A DNA stretch of 20,431 bases from NCBI GenBank assembly GCA_964551645.1, contig CAZKDV010000040.1, forward strand, positions 1 to 20,431, read 5' to 3'. Positions 8,253-15,288 of the stretch are shown in pieces; position 1 is the stretch's first letter; each line of letters starts with the position of its first letter. Made by a program: the position numbers and the translations under genes. The notes under the pieces are model-generated. The model did no database searches. It was not told the DNA's origin and saw nothing but the letters and a program-made list of their open reading frames with translations. The DNA is from CAZKDV01 sp964551645 (lineage in GTDB: Bacteria; Bacteroidota; Bacteroidia; Bacteroidales; DTU049).

Positions 8253-9698
8253 ATGCAAAGAAAATTTCTAAGTAGTTTAATAGTTTTACTTGGAGTTAAT
8301 TTTTTAATAAAACCGTTTTGGATATTTGGAATTGACAGAACGGTGCAAAACTTAACCGGACCGTCAGAATATGGTTTGTATTTTGCCGTTTTTAATTTTG
8401 CTTTTATTTTTAATATTTTTTTAGATTTAGGAATAACTAATTTCAATAATAGAAATATCGCTCAACATTCTCAATTGCTAAAAAAGCATTTTTATAGCAT
8501 TTCATTACTGAAAATTTTGTTAGGTATAATATATTTGGTGATAACTATAATTGTTGGGTATATTATTGGATATAGTAGTAGGCAGTTTTTCTTTTTGTTG
8601 TTTCTTGCTTTTAATCAATTTCTATTATCGTTTATTTTATATCTACGCTCAAACATTTCTGGCTTGCAGTTGTTCAAAACAGATAGTTTGTTGTCTGTTT
8701 TGGATAAATTTATAATGATATTGATATGCTCGTACTTAATTTGGGGCTTATCTTCGAGCAAGCCATTTCAAATAGAATGGTTCGTTTATGCACAAACTCT
8801 TGCTTATTTGATTACATTTTTCATCACTTTAATTATTGTTATACAAAAGGCTGGCTTGAAAAAGCCGAAATGGAATTATCCATTTTTCATAATGATTTTG
8901 AAAAAAAGTTTTCCATTTGCTTTGCTTACTTTGCTAATGGCTTTTTATAATCGTATTGATTCGGTTATGCTTGAAAGAATAATTGCCAATGGAGAATATC
9001 ATGCGGGTATTTATGCTTCTGCATACCGAATTTTAGATGCTTTCAATATGATAGCTTATCTGTTTGCTATTATTTTGCTTCCACTTTTTGCAAGAATGTT
9101 AAAGCTAAAAGAGTCAATTATTCCGATAGTGAAAACATCTTTTAGTTTCTTATTTGTATTTACTGTTTTTATGGCAATTGTTTCGCTTGCATTTGCCAAG
9201 GAAATAATATCATCGCTTTACGACTATTATACAAATGAATCTATTCAAGTGTTTGGTATTTTGATGTTTTGTTTGATACCGGTGGCTTTAACATATATTT
9301 TTGGAACGCTTCTGACGGCAAATGGAAATCTGTACAAATTAAATATTATAGCTTTTTCGGGAATGTGTGTTAATGTAGTGTTGAATTTGATTTTAATTCC
9401 GACTTATCAGGCAGTTGGGGCTGCGTCAGTTTCGCTATTAACGCAAGTGTTTACGGCACTTATTCAAACATTGCTTGCCATTAGATTGTTTAAAATTAAA
9501 ATCAAAACCAATGAAATATTTATTTATTTATTGTTTGCCGTATTAACATTAGGTATAATTTTTCTATCTAAATATTATATAGCTAATTGGCTTGTGGCGA
9601 TTATTATATCCGGAATGGCATCTTTGGGAGTGGCTTTTGTGCTTAAAATCATGAAACCAATGGTTTTGTTTGAATTGTTTTTTGCATCTAAGAAGTAA
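8253..9698 (+). CDS. Oligosaccharide/polysaccharide flippase (Wzx-like, MATE/MOP superfamily)
   Basis: This 481-residue inner-membrane protein has about twelve to fourteen hydrophobic helices spread evenly over its length and few charged loops. The N-terminal pattern (GVNFLIKPFWIFGIDRTVQNLTGPSEYGLYFAVFNF), the YLRSNISGLQLFKTDSLLSVLDKF stretch and the second-half repeat GILMFCLIPVALTYIFGTLLTANGN...VVLNLILIPTYQAVGAASVSLLTQ fit polysaccharide-export flippases of the MOP exporter superfamily. It would flip lipid-linked glycan units to the periplasmic face. No glycosyltransferases are adjacent, so the glycan is unknown. ATG 8253 is chosen over two in-frame TTG codons at 8247 and 8250 because it best follows the promoter. 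It converges with the minus-strand methyltransferase. Confidence 0.85.
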   Translation: MQRKFLSSLIVLLGVNFLIKPFWIFGIDRTVQNLTGPSEYGLYFAVFNFAFIFNIFLDLGITNFNNRNIAQHSQLLKKHFYSISLLKILLGIIYLVITIIVGYIIGYSSRQFFFLLFLAFNQFLLSFILYLRSNISGLQLFKTDSLLSVLDKFIMILICSYLIWGLSSSKPFQIEWFVYAQTLAYLITFFITLIIVIQKAGLKKPKWNYPFFIMILKKSFPFALLTLLMAFYNRIDSVMLERIIANGEYHAGIYASAYRILDAFNMIAYLFAIILLPLFARMLKLKESIIPIVKTSFSFLFVFTVFMAIVSLAFAKEIISSLYDYYTNESIQVFGILMFCLIPVALTYIFGTLLTANGNLYKLNIIAFSGMCVNVVLNLILIPTYQAVGAASVSLLTQVFTALIQTLLAIRLFKIKIKTNEIFIYLLFAVLTLGIIFLSKYYIANWLVAIIISGMASLGVAFVLKIMKPMVLFELFFASKK

Positions 9699-9709
9699 AT
9701 TTTTCCCCC

Positions 9710-9807
9710 ACCTGAGCAATTTGAGGAAAAAATGAAAATTTGTTCAATTTCCCGAAGAAATTCGGATATTCAACAGATTTGAGTAATTTAAACTTATTGC
9801 AATGAAT
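9710..9807. repeat. 98-bp dispersed repeat, copy A, 3' of the DNA methyltransferase gene
   Basis: It aligns without gaps to 20049-20146, with 13 mismatches by hand count (about 87% identity). Inside are TGAGCAA (9713-9719), TTGTTCA (9740-9746, able to pair with it using one G-U), a CCGAA-GAAA-TTCGG hairpin (9752-9765) and TTGAGTAATT (9779-9788). It occupies the convergent junction between the flippase and the minus-strand methyltransferase. There is no T run typical of a terminator. Confidence 0.85.
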
Positions 9808-9958
9808 GTAATGGTTTAGGCATATTCAGCACAGATTTGACCGATAAATGTTGAAAACGAAGATAATATTGTTTACTTAGCGAAAATATCCAATCGAAGC
9901 AATTTATCCATTTTGCGTTCAAATCGCTTGTTGTGTTATTTTATATTTTAGTATATTC
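9808..9958. other. Non-coding remainder of the convergent junction
   Basis: These 151 bases lie between repeat copy A and the methyltransferase stop and have no supportable gene. The only structure I see is CATTTTGC-GTTC-AAATCGCTTG at 9909-9930, which resembles a sequence at 11814-11831 beyond the other end of the restriction-modification island. Confidence 0.5.
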
Positions 9959-10777
9959 TTATTGTCCTTCTTCGACTACAAATAAATTGGGTTGGGATTC
10001 GATTAATTTAATACGCTCTCTTGCAAGTTCACAATATTCATGACTAATGTCAATGCCAATATAATTTCTTCTCATTTCAACTGCAACCCTAGCTGTTGTT
10101 CCGCTACCATTCATTGGGTCAAAAACTAAATCACCCTGATCGCTCCAAGATTTTATATGGTCTCTAACTAGTTCACAAGGAAATGGTGCAGGATGTCCTT
10201 TCGCTTCTTGGTCTTCTTGTCTTTTGCCTACAACATATTCCCAAATATTTCCTTTAATTTTTTTATCCTTGACTGGATTTGCTAATTTTTCCCTTACTTG
10301 TTCATTTTTAGAATAGTTTTTGTAAGTAGTGCCATTAAGTTCAAGACCTGCGTGCATACAGTCAATCATAATTGGATTGTGTGTCTTTACAACTCCTTTG
10401 CTAAAGACAAACATATATTCAAATTCATTATTGTAGCGTTTTCTATAAATTTGAGGAATTGGGTTTCTTTTACGAAAAATCATAGTATCGTGTAAGTTAA
10501 ATCCAATTTCTTTAAAAAAAAGTGCTTGTTTAAAACTTGTTCCTGTTTCTGTGGCATTAATTGTTGCATCAGCTACAACCCACACAACAACTCCGCCCAG
10601 TTTTGTAATTCGGTATAATTCTTTTGCTATTTCTTCAAATGGAAATACAAATCCTTTATAATTTCTTAAATCATCGTAAGGAGGTGATGTAATAGTCAAA
10701 TCAATAAAATTATCATCGAAAGATTTCATAACTTCCACACAATTACCCTCGATGATTGAATTTAAATACTTTTCCAT
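9959..10777 (-). CDS. Beta-class DNA methyltransferase of a HindIII-type restriction-modification system
   Basis: This 272-residue N6-adenine/N4-cytosine methyltransferase transfers a methyl group from S-adenosylmethionine to DNA. Motif IV, TSPPY (residues 29-33), precedes the AdoMet-binding motif DPMNGSGTT (220-228), which is the beta-class order. The target-recognition region lies between them, and KGHPAPFP (motif X-like) lies just before motif I. Other family stretches are ELYRITKLGGVVVWVVADAT and FEYMFVFSKG. The gene starts 6 bases after the endonuclease stop, so it is the second gene of the operon. The paired HindIII-like endonuclease suggests adenine methylation in AAGCTT; the TSPPY form alone would also allow N4-cytosine. 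It looks intact, so it can protect DNA even when the endonuclease frame is broken. Confidence 0.9.
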   Translation of the reverse strand: MEKYLNSIIEGNCVEVMKSFDDNFIDLTITSPPYDDLRNYKGFVFPFEEIAKELYRITKLGGVVVWVVADATINATETGTSFKQALFFKEIGFNLHDTMIFRKRNPIPQIYRKRYNNEFEYMFVFSKGVVKTHNPIMIDCMHAGLELNGTTYKNYSKNEQVREKLANPVKDKKIKGNIWEYVVGKRQEDQEAKGHPAPFPCELVRDHIKSWSDQGDLVFDPMNGSGTTARVAVEMRRNYIGIDISHEYCELARERIKLIESQPNLFVVEEGQ

Positions 10778-10783
10778 TATTAA

Positions 10784-11696
10784 TTATTTTAAGCTAAACA
10801 ATCCATTATCTGAAATTGAATTGATTGTTTTAATTCTATTTTCAATTTTATGAACTTTTATAAGCTCTTTAAGAGCTTCTTTATGGCTCATTCTCATAAT
10901 TTTTTCACGCTCTTTGGCAAGAAAAGTTAATGCTTCTTCTTTAGCAACTAAGATACTTTCTGTTGCAACACCTTTTTCAATTTCCCAAAGTTTCTCTATC
11001 TTTTTTGAATGGGAAAGAATAGTTTTATTCATTGCAAGCCAATAGTCAGTAGCGTTTTTTGATGGATTTAGAGTTTTGACGGTTTCAAAAATCTTTTTCA
11101 AAAGCTGTTCTGCCTTAACTTTTCCGTCAACTTCTGAATAAGCAAGTAATAATGCTAAGTGTGAATAAGTAAAAATACAAACATTTTGAGTAGTTGCTTG
11201 TTGGTAAATTTGACTTGATGAAGTTGGCAACTGATAAATAGGGCATACCACCATTGCATATGGCTTTTCTCGTTTCCAAGTGTGCATTGTTTGTACTTTA
11301 AAATCTTTTTGATTTTTTGCAGTTCTACTTAGCCTAAATGCTTTTGCATCGGCAACAAAACTATAATTTTTCGCAAAAACTTCAACATCTGCAACATCAG
11401 CTCTTTTTTTTAATACGATGCTTTAAGCCTAAAGTAGAATATGCTAAAGAAAGCAAGATGTCAGTATATTTAGAATATAATTTTTCTTCGCTAGTGTCGT
11501 GTCCATAGCTTTCTGGGATATTCCCACAAAGACGCAAATGGTCAATGAGTGATGAGATTCCATTTTTCTTAACTTCATCTCCAAGTTCTTTTTCTAACTT
11601 GTCTGTATCATTGACGAAATTTCCACTTAGTTTTCGGATTTCTTCGACCCAATAACTACGCTTTTTAATAGCTTCCTTAGTTATAATTTTTTTCAT
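10784..11696 (-). pseudogene. HindIII-type type II restriction endonuclease, frame split at an A8 tract
   Basis: Read in two frames, this gives an approximately 303-residue protein, close to HindIII (300). The N-terminal frame runs from ATG at 11694-11696 (MKKIITKEAIKKRSYW) through EEKLYSKYTDILLSLAYSTLGLKHRI and hits TGA at 11397-11399. The next frame continues with ADVADVEVFAKNYSFVADAK, FRLSRTAKNQKDFK, KREKPYAMVVCPIYQLPTSSSQIYQQ and stops at 10784-10786. From memory HindIII carries EKLFSKAGDIVLAKAF, VADAKSFRLSRTAKNQKDFK and YPTTKSQIFKQ, so the homology crosses the break. The PD-(D/E)xK catalytic Asp and Lys (ADAK) are in the second frame. Removing one A from the eight-base run at 11404-11411 restores the frame. 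An in-frame ATG at 11285-11287 is not a real start because homology extends upstream. Alternatives to decay are phase variation, transcriptional slippage or a sequencing error. Confidence 0.88.
11404..11411 (-). repeat. A8 homopolymer at the endonuclease frameshift
   Basis: Eight T on the + strand are eight A in the coding strand. Seven would join IKK to RADVADVE and give a continuous HindIII-like protein. The run is a natural slippage site. Confidence 0.8.
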
Positions 11697-11719
11697 TGAA
11701 TTTTCAATTATCAATTTTT

Positions 11720-11727
11720 CAAAGTTA
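11720..11727 (-). promoter_or_regulatory. Bacteroidota-type -7 element TAACTTTG for the restriction-modification operon
   Basis: The reverse strand reads TAACTTTG, an exact TAnnTTTG match, 23 bases before the endonuclease ATG at 11696. It also argues against an in-frame TTG at 11732, which would lie upstream of the promoter. No clear -33 box was seen. Confidence 0.5.
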
Positions 11728-11803
11728 GCCAAAAAATAGGATTGTGTGATCTAATAATTAAAAGTTTCGTTTATTTCGGTTTATAACAGATGGGCTGTTT
11801 GCT

Positions 11804-11830
11804 AAGTGATTTGCATTTTGCAAATCGCTT
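11804..11830 (+). repeat. Strong inverted repeat in the divergent intergenic region
   Basis: AAGTGATTTGC (11804-11814) and GCAAATCGCTT (11820-11830) form an 11-bp stem with a 5-base loop. The single mismatch is a G-U pair if transcribed on the + strand but a C-A clash on the minus strand. No T run follows. It sits about 140 bases before the + strand barrel gene, in a non-coding gap (11697-11971) that holds nothing else I can name apart from the putative promoters. Confidence 0.7.
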
Positions 11831-11920
11831 GAGGTATTATGCAAGAATTTCCGCTTTACTAATTCTTATAAATGTCTCTTTATTTGGTCTATCCAATACC
11901 CATTAGCTATATAAGAAATA

Positions 11921-11928
11921 TAAAGTTG
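11921..11928 (+). promoter_or_regulatory. Weak candidate -7 element TAAAGTTG
   Basis: Seven of eight positions match if the two N are free (TAnnGTTG against TAnnTTTG). It lies 43 bases before ATG 11972. The -33 box is not convincing, so this is only a candidate promoter for the two-gene barrel operon. Confidence 0.3.
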
Positions 11929-11971
11929 CAGTTTGTTTTTTACAAATATCTATGTTTCTCGAATTTTAACA

Positions 11972-13633
11972 ATGAAAAAACATTTTGAATACTTAAAATT
12001 TAGTAATTTTGATTTTAAAATTGTAGAAAACTTGTCTAATTATTTGATAAAAAGTGTATTTTACGCTAATATAAAAATTTTCATTATTAGCTTATTATTG
12101 ACTTCCTTGCAGTTATTTGCACAAGAAAGTCGCTATCCGAATCAATATCTCTTTTCTTCTGATTCTATCGTGAAATTTGATGGTTTAGTGAGTTCGCCCG
12201 TATATCCTAATCATATTATTGTCAGCAAAATAGATTCAAATAGTTTGTGTCAAAAAAGAAGTCTCTTATTAAGAAAGTTAAGTTGTGAAAATCTGATATT
12301 TGTAGATTCTATTGACTATCAGCTAATTATTAATCCAATGTTTGATTTTGCTCTCGGAAAAGAAAAAAATTATGCACACAGGCTTTATGAAAACACCAGA
12401 GGATTTGAAGTGAAAGGGCATCTGTATCATAAACTGTTCTTTTCATCTGAATTATACGAAACACAATTTTCGGCTACTTCCTACAATCATATTTGGATTG
12501 ATAGTTTTGGCGTTGCTCCGGGCATTATGAGAGTTAAAGAATTTAAAGAAAATGCTTGGGATGTTGCATCAGTATATGGTTCTGTAACTTATGTTCCGAA
12601 TAAAAATTTCCATATTGCCTTAGCAAGGGATAAATTATTTATTGGAGATGGTTATCGTTCAATGTTTATTTCTCATAATTCGCCAGCATACAATTATTTG
12701 CAATCAACTTGGGTGAACAAATATTTTCATTATGATTATTTTTTAACATTTTTGCAAAACCCGAAAATTAATAATATAGTCATTGCTCCACAGTCTTCTT
12801 TGGCAGGTTATCAGCCAAAATATGCTTCTATTTCATTTTTGATTTTCAAATTGCATGAAAAAGTCCATTTAGGTTTGTACGAATCAATAATTTGGAATGC
12901 ACATAACTCAAAATATAATAGTATTCACATAAAGCATTTTAATCCATTTATTTTTTTAAAAACAATTAATTATGGATTTGATAATGAAAATAATGCAGCA
13001 GTTGGATTTTCATTGAGATATAGTCCTATGAATAATTTTCAAGTTTACACACAATATTTATTAGATAATATTCAATTCTCAAATAAAAATATTGAAACAA
13101 ATTCTGCCTTGCAAGTTGGATTTAAAGTAAATAATATGCAAAACAGAATTCCATTTTATACACAAATTGAGATTAATGCAGTTAGTCCTTACACTTATGG
13201 ACATAACAATCCTTTGCAAACTTATTCTCATTACAATCATTCACTTGCACACCCTTTAGGTGCTAATCTCAATGAACTTGTGTTTATAGCTTATACAAAA
13301 GTTGGCAGATTTATTCCTCTATTTATGTGTTCTTATGGTCGTGCAGGCATTGATAGTGAAAATAATGAATTAGGTCAAAGTGTATTTGCGGCTCAGAAAA
13401 ACAATATTTCGCAATCTAATTTTTTTCCAAAAATTCAAGGTAAAAATTCAAGTTTATTGTTTTTAGATGCTCGTTTGAATTATGTTTTTAATTCAAGTAG
13501 TATGTATCACATATTTGTTGAGGCTCAATATCGAAAAGTAAATATCAAATCGAATATAAACTCGACAATGATGTTTCAGTTTGGTTTTTCCACCTCTATT
13601 AGACATTTTTATCAAGATGTATCATGGTTGTAA
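11972..13633 (+). CDS. RemB/Wzi-like outer membrane beta-barrel protein (first of a tandem pair)
   Basis: The product is 553 residues. An unusually long N-terminus of about 40 residues precedes a hydrophobic signal segment (IKIFIISLLLTSLQLFAQES). The mature part alternates short aromatic-rich strands as in an outer-membrane barrel. Recognisable stretches are NFHIALARDKLFIGDGYRSMFIS, TWVNKYFHYDYFLTFLQ, and near the C-terminus TYSHYNHSLAHPLGANLNELV and LGQSVFAA. These resemble Bacteroidota proteins annotated as capsule-assembly Wzi family or gliding protein RemB; assignment is from memory of these motifs. Role may be surface polysaccharide attachment or adhesion. It overlaps the paralogous next gene by 10 bases. 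ATG 11972 is the first ATG; an in-frame TTG at 11933 is less likely. A start closer to the signal segment, at a non-ATG codon, cannot be excluded. Confidence 0.7.
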   Translation: MKKHFEYLKFSNFDFKIVENLSNYLIKSVFYANIKIFIISLLLTSLQLFAQESRYPNQYLFSSDSIVKFDGLVSSPVYPNHIIVSKIDSNSLCQKRSLLLRKLSCENLIFVDSIDYQLIINPMFDFALGKEKNYAHRLYENTRGFEVKGHLYHKLFFSSELYETQFSATSYNHIWIDSFGVAPGIMRVKEFKENAWDVASVYGSVTYVPNKNFHIALARDKLFIGDGYRSMFISHNSPAYNYLQSTWVNKYFHYDYFLTFLQNPKINNIVIAPQSSLAGYQPKYASISFLIFKLHEKVHLGLYESIIWNAHNSKYNSIHIKHFNPFIFLKTINYGFDNENNAAVGFSLRYSPMNNFQVYTQYLLDNIQFSNKNIETNSALQVGFKVNNMQNRIPFYTQIEINAVSPYTYGHNNPLQTYSHYNHSLAHPLGANLNELVFIAYTKVGRFIPLFMCSYGRAGIDSENNELGQSVFAAQKNNISQSNFFPKIQGKNSSLLFLDARLNYVFNSSSMYHIFVEAQYRKVNIKSNINSTMMFQFGFSTSIRHFYQDVSWL

Positions 13634-15249
13634 AAAGGCTTTGTTTTAGTTGTTTGTTCTTGATTGGCATGTTTGTTTTAAATGTGCATGCTCAATATTT
13701 GAAATTAAATTTTGATTTGCTGTCTGACTATAAGAGTGAAGCTGGTTTGTATGAAAAGAATAATAGTAGTTTTACTTCAATTCGTCCATTTTATTTTCAA
13801 GATGTTTATGCAGGTGATACAAGCATTCAATTTGCAAAATATTATTGTTCATTATTTGCTACGGATAATAATAACTTAAAATTTTTTAGCAGGCTTGAGC
13901 CAATCATTGAGGGTTCTTTGCATAATCAAAATAGTGGAATGTTATCAATGGGTGGACTGAAAATAAATACTTTTACTTGGTATAAACTATTGTCGTTGCA
14001 AATATCTGCTAATATTGGCACCATCAGACCACTGGCACATACTAAGGATTATATAGAGAAGTTTAATGTTTTTCCTGAATATGGAATTGTCAGCACTTCG
14101 GATAAATCAACACATCATTTTATTATTCCAGAATTGACTTTACATGTAAAACTCTCAAAACACATCAATTCGGAAATTGGCTTTGGCACACATTTTTTTG
14201 GAGACGGACATCGTTCATTAATTTTATCTAATTCTCACTTTTCATATCCTTATGTAAATGTAAATGCACAAATTTGGAAATTGAAATATGTTAGTTTGTT
14301 CGCTTGGATGAATGATATTTATTATCCTCAAGCAAGAACATGGAGCGATGGCATTAGTAAGTTTATGGCTTTGCATTATTTAAGTTGGAATGTTACTAAA
14401 CGATTAAATTTGTCTTTATTTGAGACTGTTGTTGCTCCATTGTATGATTCGCTAATGCCTCGACAATTTGCTGAATACAATTATTTACTGCCCACTGTGA
14501 TGTATCGTCCTTTGGATTTTGCAATAGGCTCGAATGACAATATGTTGCTTGGTGCTAATATTTCGTACATTCCAATCAATAAGCATGTGTTGTATGCACA
14601 ACTTGTGTTTGATGAACTTTTTGTCAACGAATTGCGTGCTGACATATTACAACAACTTATTCCTGATTCAAATCGTTTGCATGGTGCATGGGTTAATAAG
14701 CAGTCGTATCAGTTTGGATATAAGTCGTTTGATTTTTTAGGCTTGAATGGTTTTGATGTTTTAAGCGAATTTAACATTATTCGTCCGTATATGTATTCGC
14801 ATAGAGATGTGATGCAAAATTATTCGCACATGAATCAGCCTTTGGCACACCCAATGGGAGCAAATTTAGTAGAACACTACAGTCGAGTGCAATATCGTAA
14901 TGAAAAGTGGCTTTTTAGCATAATTTATAGCCGAACTTCATTAGGCTTAGATAGTGTTGGTACAAATGTAGGGCAAAATATTTTTCTGGCTAGTTTTGAT
15001 GCCAAAATACCTGAAATAGGAAATATCCCGGTAAGTTATTACGGAAATAAAATAGGGCAAGGACTTTCATCAAAAATCACTTTTTTAAACTTTAATATTT
15101 CGAGATTGATTTTTGAAGATTATAATATTTTTGCTGAAACAGGCTGTATTTATAGAAAACAAGAAATTGAAACTATGCCTACTTCAAAGGATATATATTT
15201 TTATGCTTCTATAAAATGGGGTATCGGACATAATAAGATTGATTATTAA
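13624..15249 (+). CDS. RemB/Wzi-like outer membrane beta-barrel protein (second of a tandem pair)
   Basis: The product is 541 residues, with a clean signal peptide (MVVKRLCFSCLFLIGMFVLNVHAQ) and a barrel-like mature chain. It shares landmarks in order with the preceding protein: FFGDGHRSLILS, IWKLKYVSLFAWM, NYSHMNQPLAHPMGANLVEHY and NVGQNIFLASF, so the two are diverged paralogues. The start overlaps the previous stop by 10 bases, suggesting translational coupling and joint function, perhaps as two barrels of one surface complex. Gliding or capsule roles are only inferred from family names; no gliding genes (gld, spr) lie in this window. Confidence 0.7.
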   Translation: MVVKRLCFSCLFLIGMFVLNVHAQYLKLNFDLLSDYKSEAGLYEKNNSSFTSIRPFYFQDVYAGDTSIQFAKYYCSLFATDNNNLKFFSRLEPIIEGSLHNQNSGMLSMGGLKINTFTWYKLLSLQISANIGTIRPLAHTKDYIEKFNVFPEYGIVSTSDKSTHHFIIPELTLHVKLSKHINSEIGFGTHFFGDGHRSLILSNSHFSYPYVNVNAQIWKLKYVSLFAWMNDIYYPQARTWSDGISKFMALHYLSWNVTKRLNLSLFETVVAPLYDSLMPRQFAEYNYLLPTVMYRPLDFAIGSNDNMLLGANISYIPINKHVLYAQLVFDELFVNELRADILQQLIPDSNRLHGAWVNKQSYQFGYKSFDFLGLNGFDVLSEFNIIRPYMYSHRDVMQNYSHMNQPLAHPMGANLVEHYSRVQYRNEKWLFSIIYSRTSLGLDSVGTNVGQNIFLASFDAKIPEIGNIPVSYYGNKIGQGLSSKITFLNFNISRLIFEDYNIFAETGCIYRKQEIETMPTSKDIYFYASIKWGIGHNKIDY

Positions 15250-15288
15250 AATTATTTCAAGTTTTTAAGTATCTCTGAATAGTTATAT

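Noticed and set aside
9710..9807. Repeat as an ordinary bidirectional terminator or as an IS end
   Set aside because: Hairpins lack flanking T runs on either strand, and there is no transposase or terminal inverted repeat pair around a coding unit, so neither label is supported.
11285..11287. ATG as the true start of a separate 167-residue protein
   Set aside because: The HindIII-like catalytic region continues upstream in the same frame to about 11403, so the ATG is internal.
11397..11411. Programmed -1 ribosomal frameshifting at A-AAA-AAG in the endonuclease gene
   Set aside because: The heptamer is in the right register, but a -1 shift leads into GAG CTG ATG and soon off the HindIII homology; the homologous frame needs +1 (or -2). 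Slippage in the A run at DNA or RNA level remains possible.
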